From the NCBI GenBank assembly GCA_024349245.1, contig JALDNG010000008.1, forward strand, positions 2,482,501 through 2,546,500: a stretch of DNA of 64,000 nucleotides. The letters are read 5' to 3'. The position numbers were made by a program, and so were the translations under genes. The notes beneath the pieces were generated by a model, which had not been told where the DNA came from, made no database searches, and saw nothing but the letters and a program-made list of their open reading frames with translations. The DNA comes from Neodontobutis hainanensis (lineage: Eukaryota; Chordata; Actinopteri; Gobiiformes; Odontobutidae). Positions 27,136 through 38,900 of the stretch are shown here, one piece after another; position 1 is the stretch's first letter; every line of letters starts with the position of its first letter.

Positions 27136-30100
27136 TATCTTAAAATTTTAAAGCAGTGTAGAAAGGTTAGATGACCAACAATTTGATTAATGACTATGCT
27201 TTCTGTCCTTCTGACCATCACAAGTTGAAAACTACAACACAACCTTTTTTCTTCATTTCTAAATAAAAAAAACTTGCATAATTTCTGTGTAGCTTCACAT
27301 TTGGGTGGTTACAATAAGAGCTACACGTGTAATGGCTTCCTTATACTGCACATTATCACTGCGAGACATGTATTGATCGAGCGGCTGTAAACGACCGTGT
27401 GTGTCTTCTGGATTATCTCTGGAGGAGACAATGATTAGTGACCAACACGAGGAGCTGAATGGTCCCAGATAAAAAGAAAATACATTAAATGATAATAACA
27501 TTGAAGAGATACATCCATAAGCATGCAATCATCCTTTATTAACTAAATAGGCTATATGTGCAGTTTGAAGCAAATACGCCAGTCCTGCAGCTAATATACA
27601 AACCCTGATAATTAAACAGAGAAGGCAAATAACAAAATACTGGTTCTTCACATTCAACTTCTTCTGATATTAATTTGAGTTCTTGATAACACCATTTAGT
27701 TTAATCCTAACATCATTTGAAAACCCAGTATTCTACAGCTATACTCTAAATAGCCCCTGTTACAAGACTGAGTGACAAACAACAGACTATGGCCACTATA
27801 TTTTGACGCTGTGGTGTGAGAAGCAGACTAAGCCAGTCGGAAGCACTTATAAATTGGAATCGTGAGGTTAAGCTGAAATTATCACATGGGGAAAGACAAG
27901 CGCAGAGGTCATAAACAATGCTCGACTCCCATTGCGAGTAAATTCTGGCTTTCCCTGAGGCTCAGACTGTGAGGCTGTAACCCAGCTGCATTTAGACAAC
28001 ACCCCCGCCCCAAGCCCTCCTTCCCAGCAGCCACACAACTAGGACCAGTCCTATTACAGAGGAGTCATGTGGGTCGATGCGAGCTGGGAGCTGGGGGTGG
28101 GTGAGGGAAGTCATTTTGAGCTGTCTGTTTCCACGCTCTTCTCCTCCTCCTCCTCCTCCTCCTCCTCCTCCTCCTCCTCCTGCTCCTCCTCCTCTATCCC
28201 AGGCCAAGCACCATCTGCGGACTAGAGTGGGCCTTTTATTCACCTGCTGGTCACCCAGAGCCCCCAACAAACACAGTCTCCCTGACAGACAAGCCTCTGC
28301 TACACTCACTACACTTACACAACACTACCTATGCTCAGATGATGTCTTCCCATGACACAGCGAATTTGAAACTCATGTCAGAGTGAGTGCTGGATCAAAT
28401 AATGCTGCCCATTATCAGAAACACTAAGAACCCCTAAAATGAAATAGCAATTAATTTCTGAATTGCACCTTTTTTTTAATAAAATGTTGAATAAATGGTT
28501 TCATTTAGAGCCTTATCTCATCAAGCCATCAATGCAACTCACCATTACATCTTAAAGAAATTATTGATAAATACAATTAACATGTTTCAGTCGTCTAAAT
28601 ATAAAACATTAAATAAAAAACATTGTTTTTTTTAACTGTCTAAATTTGATTTGCCTGATGAAAACTTGCTAAATATTGTTTGTACTCTGGGCCTTGAGTT
28701 CAACATGTCAGACACGAACTGAATACTATATAGATGGGTCTGGAGACATCCATGGGGCCATGTATGTCAGGTGATGAGTTGTCAAATGATGTCATTGTCA
28801 GCCAGATGCTCCTTTTAATCAAGTTTACAGCATCTTTTGCAATTTCATTATTGGGTTTTGAAGAGCTGCTCCTGTATTCTAAGAAGGGTGACCCAAGGGG
28901 GAGCTTTTAAGGAATTAGCACGTGATTATGCTGTCCAGGAAAGCTTAAGACTAATAATATGCCTTATGGGGGTCAACAAATCACTGCCCCTGTGTGTTGA
29001 CAGTTCAGCAATGTGTTGATGGTGATGGAGTGGATCTGGGGATGGCCTATGAGCATACAAAGGAAACTTAGGACCAGCTGTGTTTGCTCCCCACACACAC
29101 ACACACACACATGTTCACACCTTACTTCTAATAGGCTAGCATTAATAATCACATTCTGTGTTGTAAGAAGCAGAAGCTGTGGTTTGAAACGCCGCCGGAT
29201 ACTGCAGGCAGTCCTGCTGAGTCACACATGGAAATCCACGAATGCTACTGTAGCGTTTCTGCTTTATCTAAAGAATAGCAGAAATCACGGAAGAGTGCCA
29301 CTATTGACCTTTTTTAACATTTTTAGTTTTGAAAGGACATTGGTATTTTAACATCAATTTTAACTGTTAAGTAATTACTATCTAACAGCAGTCCAGCAAG
29401 CTTTTCTTAAAACTGAGTCAGTATTTTGTCAATACTTGTGTAGGCTACATCAGAAGAGGTTATTGAGGACATACTACCCAGGAGGCTGTGTAATAAAAAA
29501 CTGGTGCTATAAGGACCATTTACTTGGGTAATGGTAATGTAATTTGAGTGTTTTGCTGTGTTGTAATGTTGCATGAGAGCTCCAACCTCTATGAGATCAA
29601 CAATGATTACCCAAATTAAGATTAGTGCAAATATTGTTGACCAAACTCTTCACAGACTAAGAATTAGCCAAGCATTATAATGGCTGACCACAAATGTCGA
29701 CTTTAACCTCATACATGTTGAGCAAATAAGGCTTTGGATCCTGATCTGACTATTAAAGACTTATTGATCAATGATAGGAAAGAGCTTAAGCAGACAAGGT
29801 CATAAGGAGAATGGCTTCATTTTGTAAGGCATTTCCAAAGTAAAGAGTAGTGGACCAACTCAAAGTACATTTACTTAGCAAACACCATTAGCATTCCAGA
29901 TGGACACGATTGTAACTCGACCTAGTAAAGACTTTCTGAGACATTTCCTCATGTTTCATACTTTTAACAAAGAGAGCAAGCGTTATATAAGATATCTACA
30001 ACAAAGGTCACTGTAAAATTTGCCACAAGTTAGGTGCCTTTACAGAAACTAAAAAAATCTGTAATATTAATGAATTTTGCCAATAGATTAAGTTAATATT

Positions 30101-33041
30101 TCATAATAACATACTGACTTCAGAGTGTAATGAAGTGCTCTTTCTTGTGACAGCAGGTTTGACTGTGCTTTGTCTAGACTTGTACTTGCACAATAAAAGA
30201 GAGCCCTAAAGGAAGAGACATCAGACTGGAATTTAAATCTTATATTGCCAAACTTTCCACTGTGTACAGTCAGATTGATTTGAATAAAGCAGCTACAGGT
30301 TTGGTCACATCATTGGAATAGGATTATCGGGTGTATCATTTTGTGCATGGTCATTACCAACATACAACAAGGCCTACTGTAGAAGACCAGTACTGGCATT
30401 TTGGAAAGCACTAATATAATTTTAGTGATGAATTAATCACAAGAATGCCACCTTGTAAAGAATGTCCTTCAGTCACTATCTGGAAGGACCAAACAGGCAG
30501 GAATGTGGCAACAAAGACATTTGCTCAGCCATTTTTACATAGGGAAATACAACTGTGCTCATGTCGTTACCTGTCTCAACCAACAAGAATTACCTGAATT
30601 CAACCTAAATTTCAGGTGTAATAAAAATATGTGTATGTTCAGTTGACAGTTGGTGGGAAAAGTACACTAAACTATGTATTTCCTTTGACCTCCCAGGGAA
30701 ATACTCAAGTGTTTAAGTGTGTCCACCCACCTGCGAAGAAACAGTTTACAAGTGAACATATCACATAAAATTAAATGTTATAAAATATTAAGCTCCTACA
30801 GAGTTTTCTGCTGAATGTATTAGGAACTACTGAAAACTTTTAATTCTCAGAGTTCAGTTTAATTACCAAGTGTCACAGTGAACACACCTACAACACGTAT
30901 TTGTCATCTGGAGGTGACGTAATGGCAGGCAGAAGGATGCTATGAACTTGAACATCTGTCTAGGCTCTCTCTCCAAGGTCTGGACAACCACTCTAAGCTC
31001 TTGCACCTTCCCATGGGAAAACAAAGTGGCTGAAGCCAAACTGCCAGTAGGGCTGTGCAAACAGACACCCTTGTGTGAGTGGGGCTCACACTGTCCACAC
31101 AGTGCTGCCCATTAGTCAGACATTCAGTAAGACCCTGTGCAATGTAAAAACTGTAACTAAAACCCAGAAGGAATGTGGAAATGTTACAAATTTTGCATAA
31201 ATTTTATAATTGGCAGGTTTACTCAGGGAATAGGGCTTATTGCCAGAGCTGTGTCTTGTGACTGTATGTGATGCGATATTGGGAAGTGTCTTCACACATG
31301 TGAAAGCGAGATTTTCTTCTGACACACTTTTGGAACAAGGCAGCACAATAGAAATGGTAGAAGATTGCAGCATCAGTCTAAACAGGAGAAGATCAAAGAC
31401 TTTATGATTGTATGCTCTTACTTTTCATCTTGTGTTTTTATGAAACAATCATGACAAACCTAGAGACTTTCATTTGATTCAGAGACATGGTCATGTGGTT
31501 CTAAGTTGCACATTAAACGCAGCGGTCCAGAAATAGTTCACATTCACTTCCTGTCTTATCCATTTCCCCTTGAAAGGCTTGAACCATACTGGTGCTCTTG
31601 AAAACCATAAAAATGTAAGACATCATTATATGACTGCGCAAAACTGAAAATGCAGTTCTTAAATGGATAGGGTACTTAAAGCTAAGGTTAAGGTAGTAAA
31701 ACTATAGCCCACAACATCATTGTTTAACTAATGTGTTAAAAGAAGAAGAATTTAAATATACAGACACAGTGTCATTTTGAGCTTTTATTCTTTTTTTCTG
31801 TATTCAACAAAGATAAGTTGCACCAAAACCTCGGGACAATGTAAATGTGGGGTCTAGTGCTCGCTGCCAAATCAGTGGCTTGTTACAAAGTGGCCATGAC
31901 AAACAGTAACACCATATGGTAGGTGGACACTTCTGTTAAGGACACTGTCAATCTGAACCCAAGCATGGCCATGTCATGACAGAGCACCAATGATTAAGTA
32001 ATTCATAGAAATAATTATGTCTTGACAAAGTACTAAATCACCAACACTCTCCTAATGATGAGAAATGTGTGTTGGTTTTCACAATTAAATTACCTTGTGC
32101 AGCAATATAAACGACCTGCCAACACAACAACCTACTGCTGACCTAATAAGCACAGTGTTAGTACCTCAAGAGACAGGACCATACCATGCTGAAATAGCAT
32201 CCTTACACCACATGAAACCAAAAGCCATACCTTCTTTCTCTATGACAGATTATATGGGCATATGTAACCAGGCAGCAGGCAGGGGGGTGAGGCTGCACGG
32301 AGTAGGCTACCATGCATCTTTTGTCTTCCTGTGCCAAAAATGCCAAGGAATTAAAGCCCGTGTATTATTTACTCTCTAAAATGCTTTGTAGAGAGAGTGG
32401 CCGTGGACCTAGGTTCATTCATATTCTGTTCAAGCTGCTCGATGCCAGATGAACTGCAGCTCGGCGTGTAAAACCACTGCACAGCGCCTGACTTGGGTGC
32501 GCCTGGCGTCTCATTCATGTCTCAGGGGGAGCGATACTGAGAGCTATTAACGTCGACCAGTGTGCACCCGCAGTTGATCCCAATGAGCTGGAGTAAACGG
32601 CTCTGAATGTTAATTTACAGAAGTGGTCCAAGTGCATAGTGTTTCCCCATTAATACTATCACACATGTCTTGACAAGCAGACAAAAAAATCCGTGCACAA
32701 TGCGGACGTAGTGCATTCACAGAAATCCGTGAGCAGTATATTTCCAAAGGAAAGGGGCTGGCATTGGACTATACACATTGCTAACCCTACCCACCTGCTT
32801 GTGTTGTGTCCGTAAGATCGTAGTTCATGCCCGGGTACTCCCTCAGCTTCCTCCCGCTAAGGTTGAGGATCCCGGAGCAGGCGGCATCCTCCAGAGCACG
32901 GTCCAGACTGCGCGTCGTGTGGGGCTGCTGCTGCTGGAGGTGAGGGTACTGGCTGTTACCCGGACTCCAGTGAGGTCCAGTGGTGTAGTGATGGCTTTGT
33001 AGCGCCGGAACGGCTCCCACACCTCCCTGACTAGACGCCAT
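16225..33041 (-). CDS. lrch2: Leucine-rich repeats and calponin homology domain protein 2
   Basis: Twenty exons: 33041-32795, 26729-26585, 26237-26111, 26031-25926, 25571-25435, 25290-25160, 24679-24592, 24493-24397, 24274-24177, 24100-24033, 23654-23550, 22969-22922, 22688-22626, 19642-19594, 19519-19394, 19319-19145, 17788-17676, 17103-16966, 16856-16779 and 16341-16225 (2256 nt, 751 aa; human 765). The phase is unbroken. Residues 1-60 are low-complexity, starting MASSQGG like human LRCH2, with HTTRSLDRALEDA. LRRs run at about 60-250 (LSKNRLTEIPPEV, VSNNKLVSIPEEIG, LDFSCNKITEIP). A disordered acidic middle holds NHGPDSGIGSDNG and a coiled stretch DLRKIAVQLLQQEQ. The C-terminal calponin-homology domain (about 620-740) includes ALMDGVVLCHLANHI and SMAKCRRNVENFLDACKKLG. 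LRCH proteins associate with the cortical cytoskeleton and DOCK-type partners. The upstream in-frame ATG at 33116 was not used, because the family begins MA(A/S)SQGG. Exon 12 looks optional. Confidence 0.94.
18000..18722 (+). mobile_element. RTE/Rex3-like LINE remnant, internally deleted (lrch2 intron 16)
   Basis: The plus strand carries two parts of a non-LTR reverse-transcriptase ORF. An upstream part (about 18050-18270) includes EVVKRLLRRDEIRPENLKSL and LCNIAWRLGTVTLDWQN, with a scrap near YFVDLGKAFE. A C-terminal part follows from about 18380. The catalytic FADD core between them is missing. Frame breaks and stops make it inactive. It is antisense to lrch2 and opposite in orientation to the copy at 20.4-22.0 kb. 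Confidence 0.75.
20388..21975 (-). mobile_element. 5'-truncated RTE/Rex3-like LINE (lrch2 intron 13)
   Basis: The minus strand encodes a reverse-transcriptase C-terminal half over 21330-20560 (256 codons open). It has QGCPLSPVLFIIFMDRIS, the catalytic SLLFADDVVLLA, then EEFKYLGVLITSEGR and LTYGHELWVMTERTRS. The 3' end on that strand finishes in a GATG tandem tail (plus-strand CCATCCATC at 20388-20420). This tail is characteristic of Rex3/RTE elements in fish. The GC-rich stretch 21355-21975 belongs to its upstream part. The frame closes before the usual C-terminus, and no endonuclease domain is present, so the copy is dead. It lies in the same orientation as lrch2. Confidence 0.85.
27089..27133. 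repeat. (TA)n microsatellite
   Basis: About 22 TA units in lrch2 intron 1, which is the 6-kb intron separating the N-terminal exon from the LRR exons. Likely length-polymorphic. Confidence 0.95.
28138..28196. repeat. (TCC)n microsatellite
   Basis: A near-perfect CTC/TCC triplet run with one TGC interruption, within lrch2 intron 1. It creates spurious poly-Pro and poly-Gly open frames on the two strands. Confidence 0.95.
29091..29111. repeat. (CA)n microsatellite
   Basis: A short uninterrupted CA run in lrch2 intron 1. Confidence 0.9.
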
Positions 33042-33200
33042 TTTCGTAAAAAAGAAATTACTCCTTCTGTAATAACAGCGCACAGCGGCAGCCTCTCCGC
33101 CCATGCGCAAATACACACTACTATCGGCTCATTCCGGAGACGGACGCTAGGGGATGGGCTTCTGAGTTGATGATGCTGCTGTTACTGCTGCTGTTGTTGG
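33042..33200 (-). promoter_or_regulatory. lrch2 5' UTR / promoter region
   Basis: The bases just upstream of the lrch2 start are relatively GC-rich, with CpGs (CATTCCGGAGACGGACGC in plus-strand reading). A GCTGCT/GTTACT triplet stretch at about 33170-33200 follows. No TATA box is seen, which suits a broadly expressed gene. The start site cannot be fixed from sequence alone. Confidence 0.4.
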
Positions 33201-33569
33201 TAGAGGTAATTGTCATAAGCGGGGTATGGTGGCCATTTTAGGGCTTTACACCTGCTTACCATATTCCCATTAGGGGCCCCAAATGCTTGGCAGTAGACCC
33301 CTACTGATTACACAATGAAAATGTGGTTCTTGCGAGGCTGATAGAATAATTGGCTCATATCTTTACTCATTACCACACAAACTATAAAAAATGCAACCCA
33401 TAATAGAACAGTCAAATTATTATTATTTTATCTATATTTTACAATATCTTAAATCTGTTAAGAAACACTTCAGCGATATCAGATAACCATAAAAGCCTGT
33501 TTTATCAGTTTATATCCCAAGATGGTGTTTAGCGCTTTATAGCAGAGCTAGTTACCTATGTATTTAATT

Positions 33570-34187
33570 TAACTATGAGTACTACAGACATTCCAAACAG
33601 TATGGAAATCTGCATTTGTCTCTCCATTGTTCAAAGGTGGTGATCCATCAATTCTAAATAACTACAGACATCTCAAAACTTTGTATTTTATCAAGCATGC
33701 TGGAATCTTTACAACAAACAGCTAAAAGATTTTTTACATTTAAATAACATTTTATTCAGATTTTAGCCAGGTTTTAGAAAAAAAAACATATAACATTAAA
33801 AGTAATAAACAACGTGCAGCTCTTAATAAGAAACAACATTGTGTCTCATTTTTCTTGGATTTATGAAAGGTCTTTGACTCCGTGGACCACAACATACTTA
33901 AACAGAGACTTCTCAGCATAGGACTGTCCGACGAGGCACTACCTTACTAGGTAGGTCTATTACTATTACTTTATTTACTATTTATATTAATGATGTTGAT
34001 GATCACGGCAACCTTCTGCAGGCAAAACCAACTGTACATGTTTATTTACAAAAGTATTTTAAGTCTACTTCCTTCATATCTGTGTGGATATATTCAACAA
34101 AGGACTGTTGGACAATACTTACTTTGATCTCAGAATACACTTGTACAGTGTCCTTGGGTGTTTTGAAAGGCACTTATTAATAAAATG

Positions 34188-34263
<76 letters not shown>

Positions 34264-34575
34264 CAATTTTATTATCTGTACCTGGTGTTCACACTGGAGC
34301 TTGTAAAATTGCATTTCAATTTTCTGCTCCATTAACTTGGAATGACTTAGAGAACATCTTGAAGCGAAATAATTTAATTTGAATATGTCCGTTGAAATAA
34401 TTTCTTAAAGGTTTAGAAATTTGATCTATGGTTTGTTACTGATTTTAGGTAAATAATGTATTGTGTTTAATGTTGCCTCTATGTTTTATTTGGTTTGTTG
34501 ATTGACTTCTCTTGAAAAAGATATTTGTAATCTCAGTGGGACTTTCCTGGTTAAGTAAAGGTTAAATAAATAAAA
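33570..34575 (+). mobile_element. Decayed LINE with a microsatellite inside
   Basis: Broken frames on the plus strand keep recognisable RT pieces: FKGGDPSILNNYR near 33630, then a piece around the SKAFD box near 33865 (ending FMKGL and DSVDH-like) and FTIYINDVDDHG near 33975. A C-terminal piece near 34278-34380 includes AFQFSAPLTWNDLENILK. The 3' tail ends CTGGTTAAGTAAAGGTTAAATAAATAAAAT. Many stops and a large internal deletion show long decay. The ATT array at 34190-34262 interrupts it. The clade is not certain. Confidence 0.7.
34190..34262. repeat. (ATT)n microsatellite
   Basis: About 24 uninterrupted ATT units, which produce artificial poly-Ile and poly-Tyr open frames. It sits within the decayed LINE, probably grown from the LINE's own A/T-rich part. 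Confidence 0.97.
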
Positions 34576-34579
34576 TAAA

Positions 34580-35986
34580 ATAAAAACAGAGCCACTGCAG
34601 ACCTCAGCCCTAGTCAAATTCTTGTGGCTGCTGGACAGGTACTTCCTGCAAAAAAGCACACAATAAATAAAGATATGTTCACTTCTAATGCTAAATTTAA
34701 TGTAATGATAACCACGTGGAAAATGTTTCTGTGACACTTAAGAGAATGCACCCCCATTGATGTTTATATATAATGCATTGACAGCCAAGGGTCAAAACTA
34801 AAATGACAAAAAGAACACAAAGAAAAATCTTTTACTGCAGCAAGAAACTCTGATGTATAACTCGGCCTGTAGAAAATGCCCATAAGTTTGTTAAAACTGC
34901 ATCATTTAGCTACAAAAAGCCATAATGCAGTCTTCATATAGTCTTCATGTTGGAGGAATACTTCCCTTAAATCTCTCTGTGTACCCCACCATCTCCAGCT
35001 TTACACTGTTAAACTATTTCCCAAAATAATGTCTAAAACACACATTTACGTATTGTAGGTTCACTTTTATGTAAGTTTGATGTACACATAACATTATTTC
35101 GACTTGATTATTTCAGGTTTATAAAATGTAACTGCTGCCATAAAAAAGTATAATAATAGTTCTTGTTCTTTCTGTTTAGCACAGTAAGGATACCCCTTTA
35201 ACACATCTGTCCCTTTCCCCTGTGCAGCAGACTGAACCCACTGAGCAGGCGCGGAGGTTTTACCCCTTCACAGTATGTTGTGATAGAAATTATTTGTTGC
35301 CGCAACTAAAATGATGAAGCTGTAGCAAACCATACATTGTAAGTGATTGATCAACCCTTCAAATGTGTAAATGCATTATAGCAAATGTTTGCAGTCGGAT
35401 TAGTTTATACTGTAGCTTCACAGAAGAAGAGCATGTAACTGTTTGTTGCAGAGGTTGGCTAATCGTGCACGGATTTGATGAATTAGGTACTGTTAAGGTT
35501 ATATTTAATACCTTGCCTCAATGGTAAGATTAGAAATTATGGAGAAGTAGCAGCAGTAATCGGTACAACATGGTACGTAGCATTAGCTTGTCATCTTCAT
35601 TGAGTCTTGTTGTGATAGTTAGCATGTTAGCCAAACATGCTAAGTGTTGTTAGCCACCGTTGACAAAGTGCAGTGGCAGCTACAGTTATGCTTTTGAAGT
35701 GATACTCTTTAGTCATATATCGTATCTCATTGTACATTTGTTTGTTTTATCTGTTAAGATGTACATGAATTGTGTTCTAGCACTGTGTATTCACATTAAA
35801 TCAAGTTAGTCAAAATACTGTTCAGGAGTCAAAGGTTTAGGTGCCAGGAATCTATGGACACTTTTGATCCTTACAGTTGCTTAGTAAAGATCAGGACAGT
35901 AATCACCCCCAGGGTTTTGTGTTGTACTAATACTCTCTAAAAATCGTATAGTATTTACAGGATTAATAAACCGTTATCTTGTTTAG
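34580..35986 (+). other. Spacer and 5' UTR region of the U2SURP-like gene
   Basis: No coding exon. The AG at 35985-35986 after a pyrimidine-rich run (CTTGTTTAG) looks like a splice acceptor 7 bases before the start codon, so at least one noncoding first exon is upstream. A region with more GC around 35220-35280 (GAGCAGGCGCGGAGG) is a candidate promoter. This is inference. Confidence 0.4.
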
Positions 35987-35993
35987 GTGGAGA

Positions 35994-38900
35994 ATGGCAG
36001 AGAAAAAGGGAAAAATTGCAATTCCAGCCAAATCAATGTCAAAGAAGGAACAACAAGAGCTCAAGAAGAAGGTAAGATGGCTGGTGAAGCAAAATTAGTC
36101 AATAGAACAGTTGCTACTTGATAATAGGTGCATTTAAATATATTTCTTGAATGATAATCAAAGGCATGTGTTCCTATGTTTCTTCACAGGAAGAAGAAAA
36201 GGCAGCAGAGGTTTTTGAAGAATTTCTGGCATCATTTGAGCCAAACAACAAAAGTGGAGTGAAAACCTTTGTCCATGGTGGTATCGTCAATGCAAGTAAA
36301 GGTGAGTGGTGGCCTCCGCCGCTTATTTGAGGATCTGTAAAATTATCTAGACAAAGTAAGTTATACACAATGCTACACTGAGTGTCCTACTTGTTCTGCT
36401 ATATCCATGTCAATGCTGACTCAGCATCTCAAATAGGTTGAATATCCTATATGGATGACAGAGTCTGAAATCGTCACATCAGTCTGCTCTTCATTATCAG
36501 ACAGAGACATCTGATCAACATACAGGGTCTATCATGTATCTGTGTTTACAGAGGAAGGAGGAGAAGAGGCCAAAGGAGATAGGCTTTATAAACCGTCTTC
36601 GAGGTTTGCCCCTGTACCACAGCATGTCTCACCACTACCATTTGCAGAGAGTAAAAAGCCTGTAAGCAATTTGTTTTTAGGGTTGGTGTAAAATCAGTCA
36701 GTAGACAGGATAACCAAATTGTTGCCAATTTTTAACAGACATTCAAAAAGAAGACAGAAGAAAAGAAGAAAAGTAATCTTGAACTTTTTAAAGAAGAACT
36801 TAAAATGTAAGTCTTTTGAGGAATAATAATAAATGTTATACATGCATCACTGGGACTTAATCTTGACTTCATCCTGTATGTTTAAAAGCAACTCATTCAA
36901 TATCCTGTTGGTGATCCAGTAGAATCTTTAGGTGGGTTTCACATAGAAACGATACAAAAATCTGTACATCCTCTAGAGGAGCAGGAGTAGCTATGTTGTT
37001 CCCTGTTGGTAACATTTATATTGTGTGACCATACACTCTGTATTCTGGCGAACATTCCATGCAGAATGAGAGACTGCCCTCTTTACACAACTCTGCCCAT
37101 TCCTGAACTCAGAATAACTCTGAATATCTTGCATATTAACAGAGGAACTATGTATATCCTCTTCAACTGTATTCAGAGTTTGTGGAAACACTGAAGCTTC
37201 CTACTCTGTAACCTGTTTATTACTCAGCACTTAAATGATATGTTGCACAGACCTTACACCATACACTCAATATCAGCTCATTAACTTGCAGCACAGCCAC
37301 TCGCACTGTCTCAGCCATGTTAGTGACCAAACACTCTAATATAGTGATGTAATACATTATAATGATGTGTCAATGTCCAACCCTTATTTCTTATAAACTG
37401 TTTATACCCTTATTTGTATTGTAACAAACAAATAATCTTTTAATAACAATATCTTTGGGATAACATTTTTGGATATGGACAAAATGCAGAATACAAGAAG
37501 AGCGTGAGGAAAGACATAAACGTAAAAAGAATGACCCAGGAGGGGTCATCGGGGAGCTTCCTGTACCGTTTTCAACACGATCAAGTCAGTATTTATACTA
37601 CTCACTATCTATATCTACTATCTATAAGACTGTAACTGATACCAACCTCATTTTTTTTCTCTCTGCAGCATTATTTGATGATCCAACTGCGCCAACTAGC
37701 ACTAACCTCTATATTAGTGCCATCAGCCCAAAAGTAAAAAAAAAATACACACACAAAATGTTCTGTTATCTATCTATTTATATATATATTTACACATTGC
37801 ATTATGTTTTCAGATGAATGAGGAGCTGCTGTGCAAAGAGTTTGGCAAGTATGGGCCGCTGGCCAGTGTAAAGATCATGTGGCCGAGAAATGAAGAAGAG
37901 CGTTGCAGGACGTCCAATCGAGCATTTGTGGCATTTATGACACGAAAAGATGCAGAAAGAGCTTTGGCTTCACTTGAGGGTAAATTATATTACTTAAGAG
38001 CGTAGAGATGAAGAGCATGTTCAAAATACTTGATTTAATTTATATTTTACTGGTCCTGTTCATTTTCTCCATTTAGGTAAAGTTGTTATGGGGTTTGAAA
38101 TGAAGCTAGGATGGGGCAGACCTGCTCGTATCCCGCCTCAGCCTCTGTACACACCAATTGGGGTTAGGGCAGTACCCCCCCCACCTCCATCTGGACTGCC
38201 CTTCAATGCACAGCCAAGGGACCGCTTCCGCAATGACTTCACCAAGCCGCTTGGTGTGTCCAAAACCGACTTTGAGAAGGTAACATTATCTCCGCTTTCT
38301 GTCTTCACTATGACAATTAATGTCCAGAGCTTGAAATGAAAGAAGTTAAACAAATGTAATCTATGCTAGCACAACCTTTTATTTGTGTTTTATACATCAT
38401 TTGCATAAATGTGGGTCTTAAGGTGTGCAGTTTGAGATATTCAAATATTTAGTATATAGGGTTTATAATAGGGTTTCTCATGCTCAAGTCTATGAATCCC
38501 ACTATTGTTTTCTGTGCTACATATATCCTGCTGTGTTTCATCTGTACACTCATTGGCACTGTCTGATTTGACTTTCCAAACAGACTCTGTCTGAAGCTGT
38601 AGTCAAAGTGGTTATCCCAACTGACAGGTACACACTCTTTGTATTTTAAGATTTTCTGATGCACATATGGTCTGATTCATACTGTTTTTTTTCCCAGGAA
38701 TCTTTTATTCCTGATTCACAGAATGGTAGAGTTTGTAGTGCGTGAAGGCCCAATGTTTGAAGCAATAATAATGAACAAGGAGAAAAACAACCCAAAATAC
38801 AGGTAAGGGTTTCTTTGGCTCTAGATGAGGGTTTGAAAGCTTTTAGCACCCTTGTTTATTTGACCTTTTGTCCCAGATTCCTTTTTGACAACAAAAGCCA

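Noticed and set aside
28077..28355. Poly-Pro and poly-Gly open frames
   Set aside because: Created by the (TCC)n microsatellite in an intron.
34084..34382. Poly-Ile and poly-Tyr open frames
   Set aside because: Created by the (ATT)n array; only the 3' part is a LINE relic.
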